From Cladorrhinum sp. PSN259 (Eukaryota > Ascomycota > Sordariomycetes > Sordariales > Podosporaceae): a DNA stretch of 64,000 bases. Under the pieces are notes generated by a model. The model searched no databases. It was given only the letters and a program-made list of their open reading frames with translations, and was not told the DNA's origin. Below are positions 1-12,165 of this stretch, one piece after another (position 1 is the first letter of the stretch; the number at the start of each line of letters is the position of its first letter). The translations under genes and the position numbers were made by a program. The DNA lies in contig MU867099.1 of NCBI GenBank assembly GCA_033725935.1, positions 129,981 to 193,980 of the forward strand, written 5' to 3'.

Positions 1-718
1 CAAGTTAGCCGTTGTAAATTTCTAGAGATGATAAAGAACGGGGGTGGGTGGCGGACAGCTCATCGATTGTATCCTGCTGGGGTAATGGCTCTTCCAAACC
101 CAATCCAATCATTTCCCACGTGAAGTTGTTTTCAACTCCACCCATGCCCATCCCTACGTTGCTGTTGAAGTTGAAGTCTTCAATGGGTCCATTCGGCGAG
201 TCGGCATTGAACTGCCAGCGATCTCCGTTGCCAATCCCCATGGTTGGGTCAACGGCGTTGAACGTAGGTGTTCCGGCAGAACGCTGATTCAGTGGTTGCT
301 GTTTCGAGGTGACGCGGTCAATGGGTATGGTTATCCCCTTGTTACTACCAGGATCTGTTGAGGAGACTTCCTGGGTTTTTAGTAACGTCTCAACCTGCTC
401 TATAGTTTTCGCGTGTTAGTTTGGCTTGCCAGGGATGACAGGAATGAGAAATCACACACTGAGTCGCTCCTCGAGGGCCTTCACATATCCCCTCTTTGGC
501 CCGCTCTTCCTTCTGACCTCATCGTAGGCGCACGTGTGGCCGAGACGAGAGCAGGTACTGCAGCTTGGTTTGATGCCATCACACTTCAGCTTCCTTTTCC
601 TGCAAATCATACAAGCCAGTCGCTTCGGCTTCGGCACGCTCGAATTCCCGCCAGTTGCGGCTTGGTCTGGGTCCGACACCATGATGGTGTCAGGAGGCGT
701 TGATGAAGAAGACGACAT
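1..718 (-). CDS. Zn2Cys6 fungal transcription factor, 5' part only
   Basis: N-terminal part of a fungus-specific zinc binuclear cluster regulator; the gene runs off the left edge. Exon 1 is 718-460, the intron 459-400 (GTGTGT...CTATAG), and exon 2 starts at 399. The six cluster cysteines lie at residues 36, 39, 46, 53, 56 and 63, with family spacing C-x2-C-x6-C-x6-C-x2-C-x6-C. A basic linker (RRKSGPKRGYVK) and a short heptad segment across the intron (EERLKQVETLLK) follow, the usual DNA-binding plus dimerisation arrangement. Position 718 is the first in-frame ATG after an upstream stop; the frame continues upstream only through a GTG at 742. The exon 2 frame reaches a stop at 5-7, so another splice donor probably lies before it, with a third exon near or beyond the edge. 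The middle homology region is not in view, so the regulon cannot be named. Family call secure; target genes unknown. Confidence 0.88.
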
Positions 719-742
719 TGCGAGATCACTGCTACCCGTCAC

Positions 743-2664
743 TGGTCCAAAAGTGGAAATGAAACCTCCGCAGACCGATGGCTTGGTTCATTCGGTGGTG
801 AGTATCGGGCCACTGTCGAAACCCGGAGCGCCGGTAATCAGCTGTTGTTATCTGATGGTGGGTTGGCTAGGCCGGAAGGTAGGGTGAAGCAACAGGTGGT
901 ATAGGGAGGACAACGATGATGTTTAAGACTGTCGCACCCACATGCCCGTCCGCATCCTTGGGAAATCTGTGCCCTTTTCAGCTGGCCAAAGTCCCCAGGT
1001 TCCAGATATGAGGATTCCCTGGTGATTGGCTGTGTGACAATACTGACACGACACGGGAAATACGCGCAGCGGTCTGGGAAATGGATAATATATGGATGGT
1101 AAGCCAGTGCAGCAGTCGGATGGGCAGATGCTACACAGCCCTACGAGGCTCTGAGCAATTCACTGTGGCACCGTTCGTGTGGTTAAGGTGCTTGGTAAGA
1201 TGTGGATGCGTGATGTTGAAAGTTGAATACAAGCAAGCCGGTGGTGCTCACTGTGTTTGAGACCCTGCGACCCTGCCTGCCAATTGTCCTGATCTCTGGG
1301 CAGACTTGTCGCATTCCGTGCAAGGCAACAGTGCCGCAACGTCTTTCCTAAGCAGCCCCGGACGAAACTTGACCAATCATGGCGGGCTTTGTGATGACGA
1401 AAGTGCTCAAGAACCCTTTACATCCCCACGTTGGCCGACCGGCCACCGACCGTTGAGATGCGTTGCCCCTCTTCTCCTCTGTGCGCTAGGCAGGATCAAG
1501 GCAAGCGAAGATCTTCTCAATCGAAGCCATCTCTCGAGTCCTTTTATTAGCAACATAATGTACAATGTACATTACAAACATATTTACAGCTTCTTACTCC
1601 CCACCCCAGAGCAAACATTATGCCCGAAGGTATGATTATTGCGAGCCTTGATCCCTTGGTAATGAGGGGTTACCACGCAATACCCCAGTGATTTCCCCGT
1701 GTGCCTCGTCGCTGCAGAGAGATAATTCTGAGGTGTCGCTAGCGAATGGTGGTTGCTTTGTTCACAAAGGATGGGTCTTGCTTGGGAAAACATGGCCGAT
1801 TATTAATAGTACAGTCCACTCAAACCCCAGGTTTCCACACCGTTCCCTCTTGCAACGTGGGAAACGCCTTCCCGGTAGCTGCTGTTCGACCCGAAACCAC
1901 ATCGGTGAAACCCCTCCACACTGTTTGTTAAAGATGTATGCTTTCAGTAAAGATTGAGCAGATGTCATAATGCGTTTGAAATACCAAACTCGAGGGATTT
2001 TGAGACTCGGCCATCCCGTCCCAGCCAAGTGAAACTCGCGCCCGATTGGCTGTAGTAAATGTAATGCTTCTAGACGTTGCTACCATTAATTCTGGAAGGT
2101 CGTGTAATTTACTCCAACGCTACCTAACGCTAAATCACCACCAAAGCTTCACCGGCAATGTTTATCTCAGCCTCCAGGTCCTTGCATCCAGGGCATGTGT
2201 CCTGGCCTCAACTCCCCCCTTGCTTCCCACGTGGAATTTTGCCCCAGTTTGAGATATTTCCGCTGTCCCCGGCATTGAAAGCAAGCCTAACCCGCACAGC
2301 CACCTAATATTGAAGAAAATCACTGTGGCCGTCCCGCACAGCAACAGGGACAGAGGCACAGATTGGGCAGGTCGGCCCAAAGTTCCACCGCGCTGATGGC
2401 CTGCCGTACAACCAAAACCGCCAGCCAAGCTTTGGAAATATTCCAAGTCTCACCGGCGTGAGTGGAATGATAAGTCGAGCAGGGGAGTCGCGTGGGAGGG
2501 TTGGGTGGAGCGACCAATGTAAACAGATGAATGTCAGGGGCCAGCTTTATTCTCTGCCGTCTATCTGCCGTTCTTGAGGCAGTGAGGCCCTGCAAGGCTT
2601 AGTTCTAGCCTCACTAGCGTTCAGCAGCTTGATATTATGCCATGAGATCGGATCGTGGGGCGGC
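743..2664. other. Intergenic, 1.9 kb, no gene seen
   Basis: Upstream region of the Zn2Cys6 factor and 3' flank of the tex1 gene. The open frames here are short, often begin at non-ATG codons and match no family I recognise. It probably holds the promoter and 5' leader of the transcription factor. No RNA gene or transposon feature was seen. Confidence 0.5.
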
Positions 2665-3969
2665 TCATTTCCGGTCAGCATCAACGCCAATGATGCGAAG
2701 TATTCCAAGATCACTATATGCCAGACAGTATCTCGTCGGCGCCCACGCCACCGTGTCGCATGGCCCTGCCGTCTTGAAAGTGTGAACATGCTCCCCTGTC
2801 TCGGCCAAGGTGACTTCGAGACCAGACCCTAGGAAGAGAAGAATCAGTATACCGATTCCATTTCAAGTAAACGACTCGCCAAGTATATTGTGTCCATCCA
2901 TACCTTCATCACAGCCACCGACAACATATCTACCATCGAAGGTGAAGCCTATATTTAGGTGTTAGCATGATATTTCCTGGTTTCATGCGTGGTGGTGTTG
3001 TACTTATGCTTCTCACTGGTCCGAGGATTCGCGAGATGGTACGCTGGCAGATCCAGTCCTGGGTGTCGAACAAGCATATGACTGCATCAGCTCCCCCTGT
3101 CGCAAGGAACCTGCCAGTTGGCGAAAGTTCTGTGGTCAGGCAGGGGGCTGTGTGGCCCTTCAGAACGAACTCAGTCGACTCGCCCGGCTTCACATCGTAG
3201 TTGACGTGAACAATGGGTTCCAGCTCGGGGTATGATAGAATTCGAATCTCACCCTCCCTGGTTGGAAGGAAGATTTTCTTGCCGCTCCAGCAGAACGACA
3301 TCTGGCTTGTTTCAGCAGGTTGCGTGTGAGAGGAAAGAATCGCAGATTGCGTGGGCGAGATTCGAAAAAGTCCGCCACTCTTGAAATTACGACAAAGTCA
3401 GCACATCACTGCAGGAATTGAATGTTCCAGAAGGGCGGTTTCTCTCACCTTGTTTCCTACCAGGAGAGAAGTACCATCCGGAGACCAGGCAAGACTATTG
3501 GCGTTACCAAGTCCCTTAACCTCGTTCACGCATGCCTTGGTTCTGACGTCCCAGAATTTCACGACGCCATCATGGCTGATACTGCATAGCTCTGCATCCT
3601 TAACTGGATTGAATGCTACCTTCTCGATACCAGCTTGGTGGCCCTTGAGTTCTGTTGAGAAGCGCACATTGGGCTTCTCGGGATTCCCTGTTCGTGTTGG
3701 CCGGCGTTAGTCAGCTGGACGTGTGACATGAGAGACCGTCCACCAGAGTAACACTTACAGACGCGGAGGGTCTTGTCAGAAGACCCGGTGGCCACAAGAG
3801 TGCCAACAGGATTCCAAGCAATTGACCGGATACTATGGCTCCTATCCCTATCTTGGCCGCCGCCTCTCTGAGTCGTCTCGGTGTATGCTTGACCTCTAAG
3901 CGGGGAGAAGTGGTTGGCAAACCGCTCTTTCGTGACGAGGTTTAACTTGGCACGAACTGGAGGCGCCAT
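2665..3969 (-). CDS. tex1: THO complex WD40 subunit (THOC3/Tex1)
   Basis: WD40 beta-propeller protein of the THO/TREX complex, which couples transcription to mRNP assembly and nuclear export. Five exons: 3969-3759, 3687-3449, 3379-3004, 2948-2904 and 2828-2665. They total 1035 nt, giving 344 residues, close to the length of animal THOC3. WD repeats are visible throughout. They include GSSDKTLRVWNP, a repeat ending in VKFWDVRT, the family-typical block GHTAPCLTTELSPTGRFLATGG, a late FDGRYVVGGCDEGSGLE block, and a C-terminal TRYCLAYSDLG segment. The ATG at 3969 starts MAPPVRAK. The gene is divergent from ric1, with 731 bp between the start codons. Splicing is inferred from consensus borders and unbroken homology across each junction. 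The family call is strong; the role in export is from homology. Confidence 0.9.
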
Positions 3970-4700
3970 TGGGAGAGCACCGTACGATGACAAGGTGAGG
4001 ATAAAAGTTGAAGTTTTGTAGATATTTTGTGGAATTGGGTTGTGTAGACACGTGCTTCGGTACTGATTTGACTCGAAGAAACAGATCAAAAGAGGAATCG
4101 GTTAATTCACGAGTCCGGTTTCAGATCACGTTGAAGCCAATTGCTAGCTTGTAACAATTACTAGTTTCACAAGGTATGTCAGATGGGGATAATAGAAGTC
4201 GGGATGAAGATTTGATGTGGTGCAAGTCTCTCAGCCTAGTTCGAGGTTGAATCCATTCAAGTTCCTAACAATGGCAACTGCAATGGGGTCGGTGTCTGGG
4301 ACAGGGGTACGTGCTGGAAATCTTGGCGGGGATCGGGGCCCACTCAACAAAGATCCCCTACCCGGCTATAGAGGACAGCGGCTTTGTGGTTCCTGCCGCT
4401 ATCCACCGACGCTATATCTATTGATTCACTGAATGGATGCCAATGCACTACCGTCCAATAATGACAGCTCCACTGAAAACCCTAACCTCTATCAACGCCA
4501 ATAAAGGCCAACGACGACGTCTACTTCCCCGAACCCGTTCATTTAGAGCTTCCATGCATCTTGTTGAGATCGAATAATACGCGACATGTTTTGAGGTGTG
4601 GAGCGGGGCCCAGCAAGGACATCGTCAACGACGTCAAGGCCAAGGTCAAGGCCCTTTCGAGGTTCGAGGTTGCTGAGGTCGAGTCGAAGCCCAACTCGAA
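3970..4700. promoter_or_regulatory. Divergent intergenic region between tex1 and ric1
   Basis: 731 bp separate the two divergent start codons, so this stretch must hold both 5' leaders and promoters. No gene or defined operator was recognised. That it works as one bidirectional promoter is inferred from the layout only. Confidence 0.45.
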
Positions 4701-7700
4701 ATGTACTGGCCGATTGGAACTCCAAGGATATATGCGACTGGAGTCAATTCTCGTCCACAGGGCGCCGAACGGTTCATCTCTCACGATGGCCTGCCATCTC
4801 ATAGTTCCAGCTCGCTTCTGTCTCCTGGCCCCTCAACAAGCCAAGATGCATTGGGCGCCTCTCCAACCCTCCCACCTCTCACGCCTGTGACGCCTATTAC
4901 GCCATTGACCCCCGGTATCAAGTCTGTCGAATATGACTACCCCGACGACATCACTCCAGTAAATTCGCCAGGTCCGGCCCCGCCTGGCCTCCCCCTCAAC
5001 GAACCAATTGCTGCTCTTCGAGTCGCTCGTTCTGGCCACATCTTTGCCGTAATCACTTCCACGTCTATGACCGTTTGGCAAACCAAGGTGGGACTGCCGC
5101 CCCTTCAATGCCTGTCTTGATTACCAAAACATGCCTGCGGTCCGTTCTCTGACTTTTTCCCTAGCCCGCCGTCGTTCTTGCCGTAGTAGTCCGATCAGAA
5201 GCCTCCCTCGAGTTGTATGGAACCAACATAAACCTACTCTTGCGTCCCGACTCAGCAATATTTGTTGTTCACACCAGTCTGGGATACCTAATAACGTATT
5301 CCCTTGCGACTGATGCCGATTCCCGCGTATACCGTCCATATTTCGCAAACCATACCAACGTCCAAAGACGACGCCAGAGCCATGTAGGGGACCCGGGACA
5401 CGACTTTCCGGATCAGATTCTCTGGGGTCCAGGGGAAGGTGTGGGAGTGAGGGATGTGAGCATTCGCTTCCGGATGGTCATTAAGGTGGATGCCGGCATC
5501 GAGAGCGCATTAGCCCTTGATGATGAGCTAATTGTGGCTACACGCAAGCCAGCAGCTGTGCAATGCATAAGATGGTCTCCTGACAGCTCGGGCAGCCAAA
5601 CAAGCACCGAGCTGCTGAGCCGTATGCCTTGGGTTGGCAAGAAGGTAACAGTAAAGGAGATGACCCATGACAGGCCCATGAACCTGTCAACATGGATAAC
5701 GAGCGATGGAAAAGCCTACGCAGTACAGCGGTTGAAGCCTGGCCAACAACAAGACAGCGAGCCCGGTGAACCGCCAGACCCAAAGAAGCTGTTTAAGGGT
5801 TACTGCTTCCACACACCTCAAGCCGCACATGACTATGCTGTACGGTGTGTGATCAATGCACGATTTTCACTCATTGCTGTGGGGTGTGCTGATGGCATGA
5901 TTCGGGTATATTCTGCGCGTGATTACTCCGGAAACATTCCTCCATCTCACACCCATAACTTGCCAGTTTCGTCCGGTGTGTCCGGGAAACTCACAACCCT
6001 CAACTACTCTCCCGACGGCTATTGTCTTTTCGCTGGTTTCGAAAAAGGGTGGGCTACATGGAGTGTTTACGGAAAGCCGCTAAGCACAAGCTTTCATGCC
6101 GATCATTCAATCTCGTCCACAAACGGAGAAGAGTGGCTTGCCGGGATATCGGATGCCGCTTGGGTGGGCGGTGCCTGCGAGTTGCTCCTCACGAGCAAAG
6201 GTCGAGAGACGATATGGCAATTAGAAATGGCACGGAGTGCGGTGACCGGATGTTTCAGCCCGGCGAATCTCTTTCGGACTGTACTCCAGAGCACCGCAAG
6301 CATAATGGTGTATAGGGGTTACGACTTGCCGGACTTGACATCAATTTCAACAGAGCCTTCTCTCTGGCATACATCTAGAATACCTGCAGGCTATCTTCTC
6401 AATCAATGGCCCATCAAATGCACCACCATATCGGCCGATGGGAGGTATGTTGCCGTCGCTGGTCGAAGGGGCCTAGCACATTACAGCGTCAACAGCGGTC
6501 GATGGAAAACATTCAATCACGACGCTCTTGAGAATGAATTTCAAGTCCGGGGTGGAATGTGCTGGTACCAAAATATTTTGGTGGCTGCCGTAGAAGCCAA
6601 CAGGTCTTTCGAGCTCCGTCTCTACTCCCGTGAAACTGCCCTTGACAGTGGCACACCAACATACGTCCAGCAAATGTCAGCGCCCGTTGTCCTGATAACA
6701 CCAACAGGGGAGGATTCATTGCTCGCCTACACCTATGACAATCTTCTTTATCATTACATTTTTGCCCCAGTATCCGGCTCCATAAGGCTTATAGAGGTTG
6801 GACACATTGCATTTCACGGCATAGTCAGATCGCCAGCAAGAGTCAGAGGTCTCAGCTGGATCCTGCCGGAAAGACAGCTACTGGAGGGAGATCCATCGCA
6901 GGACGTAGCACACGCTTCTGTCTTGTTTCTGGTTGATGGCAAACTGGTCCTCTTGCGGCCCTCCGTTCACGATAACAACCTGAAATATGATATGCGGGTC
7001 ATCGCACACAATGTCGAGTACTACACCAGTATGAGGGACCATCCCTTCCTAGAGCCGGCACCTCAACAACTCGGGGAGCTACCAGATCGAGCAGCCGAAC
7101 AAAGCTTACAGGACTCGCTTTGGATCTTCGACGGTAATGAGCTCAAGGTGTGGGCAGATATGGACCCTGTGTTGAAGGCCATTTCAGGGGAGACATCGCG
7201 CGAAGTGCCGCCGATGATTCCTATTCCTGTCGACTTTTACCCTCTTTCAGCCCTGCTCGGGAAGGCAATTGTGCTGGGCGTTGAGTCCGACCTCATTCAG
7301 CGTCGGGATATCAGCTTTTCATTTTTCCGCTTTTCCATCAGGGTAAGATCATCAATCACGGATGCTAATGCCTGAAACGCAGTCTGCTGATAACATGTGT
7401 TGTGTAGACCCACCTTTTCCTCCCTGATATCCTGCGTTCTCTTTTGACGGCGAACAAATCAGTGGAAGCCCTGCGGCTCGCTCAGCAATACGAACAGCTA
7501 GAGTACTTCCCGCATGCTCTCGAGGTGTTATTGCACCATGTGTTGGACGAGGAGGTGGATGCGAACCCGCCGCCGGCGCCCGATCAGGCCATTCTCCCTC
7601 GCGTACTGTCACTTCTGTCATCCTTCAAACAGTATCTCGATATCGTGGTACAGTGTACGCGAAAAACAGAGGTACGCTCGTGGCGTACACTTTTCGCCTA

Positions 7701-8100
7701 TTTGCCGCCGCCGCAGGAACTTTTCGAGGAAAGTCTACAAAGAGGCAGTCTAAAGACTGCGGGTGGGTATCTCTTGATTCTGCACACATTTGATGAGCTT
7801 GCCACGGCGAGCGAGCAGAGCGTACGGCTGTTAAACAGGGCTATGAGAGAGGAGGACTGGGAATTGTGTAAGGAACTTGCGAGGTTCTTGGCTGCGATGG
7901 ACGAGACGGGTGATACGCTGAGAGAGGCAATGGCTCAGGCCGGGTGTAGGATTGAAGACAGCAATACGGGGAGCAATGGCTTCATGACAAGGCTGGAGAT
8001 TCCGTCAAGGGCGATTGCTTATGATGGTGGTACTCCTGGGGAGAGAAGATCGCCAAGTGATGAGGGGAGTGTTGCTAGTGGGGTGAGGTTTGGAGAATGA
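4701..8100 (+). CDS. ric1: RIC1, subunit of the Ric1-Rgp1 exchange factor
   Basis: Homologue of Ric1, which with Rgp1 activates the Golgi GTPase Ypt6/Rab6 and supports retrograde traffic to the Golgi. Three exons: 4701-5087, 5165-7342 and 7408-8100, 1085 residues. The N-terminus MYWPIGTPR is typical of RIC1. WD-like blades fill the first half (for example AVGCADGMIRVYSA), and the block YGTNINLLLRPDSAIFVVHT is a family signature. The C-terminal third carries the helical RIC1 domain (LPDILRSLL, then ALRLAQQYEQLEYFPHALEVLLHHVLDEEV). A Pro/Ser-rich insert of about 60 residues (PLTPVTPITPLTP) sits near the start. Intron borders are GTGGGA...CTAG and GTAAGA...GTAG, both leaving the frame intact. 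It is divergent from tex1. The GTPase partner is inferred from yeast. Confidence 0.92.
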
Positions 8101-8722
8101 GGACAACTATTCATGGAAAGTAGGCACCGTTTAATGGGGATGGAGGTTGGAATAGCTCGGATTGGTAGATAGAATGGAATAGAAGTTGGATATATCGTAT
8201 CAGGTGGTTGGTTGCTTTGGGTTAAAAAAAGATCGGTCAAAAATCGAAAGGTGCTCTTACCCACAGTAATTCCACCGGCGGGTGCTACTCGAACGTGAGA
8301 TGGGGAAGGCGAGTTCGAGCCACATTGTCGCTTTGGTTAACCACTACGCCGCTCGCTCTCTGTCTTTTTCCTCGCAGGTGTTAGGGTGACCGGTTAGGTA
8401 GGTTATAGAGTGCCGGCGGGCGCGGCAGGAAGGTCTGTGAGCAGAGCAGAGAGCACTTTGGGATGAAAATGATGGCTTGCCAATAACAGCCTTGGGGCCC
8501 GTGCAGCCTACCTCCCTCGCTGCTCTTTCCGCCTTGTAAAAAAAGGTAGTCCAAAGTCAAGAAGAGTTCGAAATTTATTTTCACTGGATAGACCATGTCT
8601 ACTCGCACCGCTCGACGCAGCCATATGAGAGGAACCAGTTCATCACGCATTATTGGGGCTGTCGGCTTAAAGGGAGACCATCGGGACAGGGATAGAAGGA
8701 GAGTGTGAGTGGGAGTACAAAG
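8101..8722. other. Intergenic, ric1 3' flank
   Basis: No coding sequence recognised. The segment around 8320-8345 resembles a tRNA D-arm on the minus strand (TAGTGGTTAAC), but no complete cloverleaf could be folded by eye. Confidence 0.4.
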
Positions 8723-8952
8723 ATGCAGTTCTATGCTGCTTGTTTTTGGTATACGCGTCCCTATCCGTCTCTGAAGGTCAAGAGTTTTATTTTTATTCTG
8801 ATGGCTGACAGTGTTGGATTTCTAGCCCCTACTCTCAGCGTGTTTGGATAGCCCTCGAAGCGAAGGGCATCGATTATCAGTACTGCGGAACCTACCCGTT
8901 TCAAAACCCCAAGCCAAGATCAAAAGTTTTAATATATGATGTGCATGTATGA
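8723..8952 (+). pseudogene. Glutathione S-transferase relic (omega-like N-terminus)
   Basis: Fragment of a thioredoxin-fold GST gene. ATG at 8723, a 26-nt first exon to 8748, an intron 8749-8825 (GTATAC...TCTAG), then an exon from 8826 that reads through the omega-class active-site motif CPYSQR and on to WIALEAKGIDYQYC and a PKP element before unrelated sequence and a stop at 8950-8952. Only about 45 residues of the usual 230-260 remain, so the glutathione site is cut and the helical domain is absent. The intron splits the catalytic Cys codon and splices cleanly, which argues that this end derives from a real gene. No continuation was found downstream before the CRH gene at 9490. Truncation by deletion or rearrangement is inferred; an assembly join cannot be excluded. 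Confidence 0.72.
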
Positions 8953-9489
8953 TGAGACGATGAAAAATAAAGATGGAAATGGATCAAAACTTTGTTGATG
9001 AACGGACGCCGCTCACCTATTGGATGCCAAGCCCGTGCCATTGATCCCAGCCACCCCGATGTTCTGGGCTTGACCAAACCGACACGCCGGGCCGCTCTTG
9101 AAAAAAATGGACCAAAACCCACCGCTGTGGCACCTGTGAGGAACCCCAACCTCCTCCAAAAAAGGCGGATTATTCGTCAATTGGACTTGTCCGTCACACA
9201 GATTGGACCCCTGCCCTGCTGTGGGAACATGACGACAGTGGACACCAAGGAATTGTTGGAGGTTGGGCGTTCTTGAATCTTGAGCAGGAGAGGATGCATT
9301 TAACCCCATAAAACTGAGCGAACGGCCCGCCATGCATCTGCAGTGATCCGATTCCCGATTCTGTGTTTTTCGTCTGATTCAAGTTTCAGGTTTTATTGAT
9401 AGAGAATACATATTATATCTCTTATTCTTCATTCGCCGAACCGAAGCCTCTCCTCCTGGGTTGTGTTCCGCAACCTCAATTCACACAAC
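8953..9489. other. Intergenic, CRH gene promoter side
   Basis: Separates the GST relic from the CRH start codon. It presumably contains the CRH promoter and 5' leader. I could not recognise any remaining GST coding sequence here in any frame. Confidence 0.4.
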
Positions 9490-10890
9490 ATGATATTCTC
9501 GAGGCGGTGGAGGACAGAAGCTGCCACAGCAGCGGCTCTGTTGAGTTGTGTATCTCTTGCGCAAACATGGTCGTCATGCAACCCCTTATCCAGTAAGTGA
9601 ACTTACCACCTAAAAGCCTTATCTCGTTGTACACAAACCGGTCTAACATACCACCGCAGCAACCTGCCCAGCAAACACAGCACTGGGCATGACTGTAAAT
9701 GTAGACTTCACCAAAGGCCAGGTCGGCTCCTTCGTTGCCAGCGGTACACCAACATATGACCGGAATGGCGTCTCCTTCACCGTCGCCAAAAGCGGTGACG
9801 CCCCTCAACTAGCCAGCATGTTTTACATCATGTTCGGCCGTGTCGAAGTAACCATGAAAGCCGCCCCAGGAGCAGGCATTGTCTCCTCCCTCGTCCTCCT
9901 CTCCGACACACTCGACGAAATCGACCTGGAATGGATCGGTGCAGACTCGAGCACGGTTCAGACCAACTACTTCAGCAAAGGTGCAGCGAGCGGCTACAAC
10001 CGCGGCGAGTTCAACCCGGCACCAAACAACCAGGGCGAGTTTATCACCTACACTGTCGACTGGACCGCCGACAGGATTATCTGGTACGTCGGCAAGACGG
10101 TCGTCCGCACCCTCAAGTACAACGACGCCAACGGACAGTACCCGCAAACTCCCATGCAAGTCAAGTTTGGCGCCTGGTCCGGAGGCGACTGGTCCAACTC
10201 TCCCGGAACGATCGAGTGGGCTCACGGTCCGACCGACTACTCCAAGGGGCCCTTTACCATGCTGGTTAAGTCGGCCATCATCACCGATTATTCCACCGGC
10301 AAGACATACAGCTACAGCGACAACTCAGGCACCTGGCAGTCCATCCGCTCCGACGGCGGCAAGATCAACGGTAACCTCGGCGGAGCTGCAGCGATAACCG
10401 TCACCGCTTCCGCCGCGCCAGCAGCTACCAACGCCGGATCACCTACCATCCCGGTTGGAGGAATCGGCCAAGGCAGCGCCACAACAGGAGCTGGGAGCAG
10501 CGCAACCACTTGGGGTTCCCTTCCTGAGGGATGGCGCATCACGTCTGACGGCAAAATCAGACCCATCGGCTCAAGCACTGTAAGTACGTATTAACTTATC
10601 ATGCAACTGCTTTCTCCCTTTAACCCCAATTTCTACCCTTCATGTACTGACTTTTTTTTTCTTGTCTCAAAAAGATTCTCCCAGCCGCCTCTGGCTCCTC
10701 CTCGGACCACTCCTCTCCTTCCTTTTCCTCACCCGATGATCCGCTTATCACGCATACCGGCCGCTTATCAGCCCCTTTTGTTGCTCAAGAAAATAGCAGT
10801 GCAGCCACCACCACCACCACCCTCACGAAATCGCCTTTCCTTGCATTGATAACATTAATAACGACCGGATACCTCATCAACCTCTTCTAA
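9490..10890 (+). CDS. GPI-anchored GH16 cell wall transglycosylase (CRH family)
   Basis: Crh/Utr2-type enzyme that transfers chitin onto beta-glucan in the cell wall. Exons 9490-9592, 9660-10579 and 10675-10890, 412 residues. A secretion signal covers about residues 1-24 (a run of Ala/Leu ending SLA-Q). Paired cysteines CNP and TCP follow at the mature N-terminus. The GH16 active-site motif DEIDLEW begins at D120, with nucleophile E121 and acid/base E125 by family analogy. The second half has a Ser/Thr/Gly-rich stalk, and the last exon encodes another Ser/Thr stretch, a likely GPI attachment site near the NSSAA sequence, and a hydrophobic tail (FLALITLITTGYLINLF). The last intron falls just before the stalk end. 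If that intron were retained the protein would end at 10594 with no anchor, so splicing decides surface attachment. Convergent with top1. Confidence 0.93.
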
Positions 10891-11161
10891 TACACGACTC
10901 AACGGATCATTTCCTTTTTTTTTTTTTTCCACCTCCATTATTCATATCAAACTGGCGGGGCGGCAGCATTGCATATTCATCATATTCTCCTTTGTAAGGA
11001 TCTTTTTTTCATTTTTTTCATTAGGAGTTTGGTTATATACCAGGTTTTTATTTGGATAAGGATGATCATCATCAATCATCATTTGAAAGCGTATTGCATA
11101 GACAGGATGAGAGGGATCTTTGAAACTTTTAGAAATAGACCATTGTACATAAACTCACACA

Positions 11162-11166
<5 letters not shown>

Positions 11167-11216
<50 letters not shown>
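11167..11216. repeat. (GA)25 microsatellite
   Basis: Uninterrupted GA dinucleotide run 276 bp downstream of the CRH stop codon. Directly visible; probably length-variable between strains. Confidence 0.97.
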
Positions 11217-11217
<1 letters not shown>

Positions 11218-11706
11218 GAATGACTTTGGGAAGAAAGCGAGGGAACATAATATTATGACACGTATAAAGTCTCATTTCTATCATTTACCATCGCCTGTCC
11301 ATTGGGTATATATATGATCAATTTCATCTCTCGAAATACATCATCATTATCAAACAGATCCAATACACATAACCACATACTTCGCAAATTTTCACACGCA
11401 AAAATATATGCACACATATACACAGATAGTCAGTTTGCTAATATCAGAGATGATGAGAGATCAACGTGTTTCAGCGAAAAAAAAACCTATATAAACTCAT
11501 CGCTCCCCACTAATGACAAAATCTTTCGTGGTTATTGTAGGGCTTTTGATCTCCGCTCTCTCCCTTCCCACCACCATCTCCCAAAACTTGTCTTCCCATT
11601 TTCTTTGCTCTTTGCTTCCGATCTATTATGTGTTGAGATCTTCCTTCCTCATTCCCTTTCCCTGAACTCCCATTTTTGTTTTCCTGTTGCAAATCAATCT
11701 TCGCTG

Positions 11707-11721
11707 AAAAAAAAAACCCCC

Positions 11722-11751
<30 letters not shown>
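11707..11751. repeat. Compound A-run, C-run, (CCA)/(CAT) repeat
   Basis: Ten A, seven C, then CCA/ACC units passing into seven CAT units. A compound simple repeat in the convergent CRH/top1 spacer. Confidence 0.9.
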
Positions 11752-11752
<1 letters not shown>

Positions 11753-12165
11753 GTTAACCACCCATTCAATCGCCTGCCAGGACAGGCAAGATAGTATGAA
11801 AAACAAAGAAGCAGAGAAAATGAAGAGCCATGCAAAAGAGCCATATATGTTTTTTTTCGGCGAGAAAATAGTCCCGACGATGAGCAAGTAATACAAATAT
11901 TCTATCAAGTAAATGCGCAATTTCTAGCCCATTCGAAATAACTTCTATTGCATGCTCCTTTTCTTGTCGACGGAAATCTGTAAAGTAGCCGCCTTAGTGA
12001 TTATGCATGCACGTGAGTAACCGAACCAGGACTGTGGCTGCGCTGAATCTGACCGGAGGATTGTTGCGTGGGCTTGGACGTATGGAAGCCTGACTTGTAG
12101 CCCTTCCCGATTTAGTGGCCAGACTCATGTTGTACAGATGCGTGTGGCACTCGAGGAGTCGACGG

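Larger units (their letters stand above)
10891..12165. other. Convergent intergenic region between CRH gene and top1
   Basis: Holds both 3' ends. It contains a T-run near 10916-10928, the GA dinucleotide repeat, a short A-run/C-run/CAT repeat at 11707-11751 and A/T-rich tracts. No gene was recognised; the longest open frame on each strand consists largely of these repeats. Confidence 0.5.

Noticed and set aside
8259..8345. Possible tRNA on the minus strand
   Set aside because: A D-arm-like sequence and two TTCGAG motifs are present but stems do not pair into a cloverleaf.
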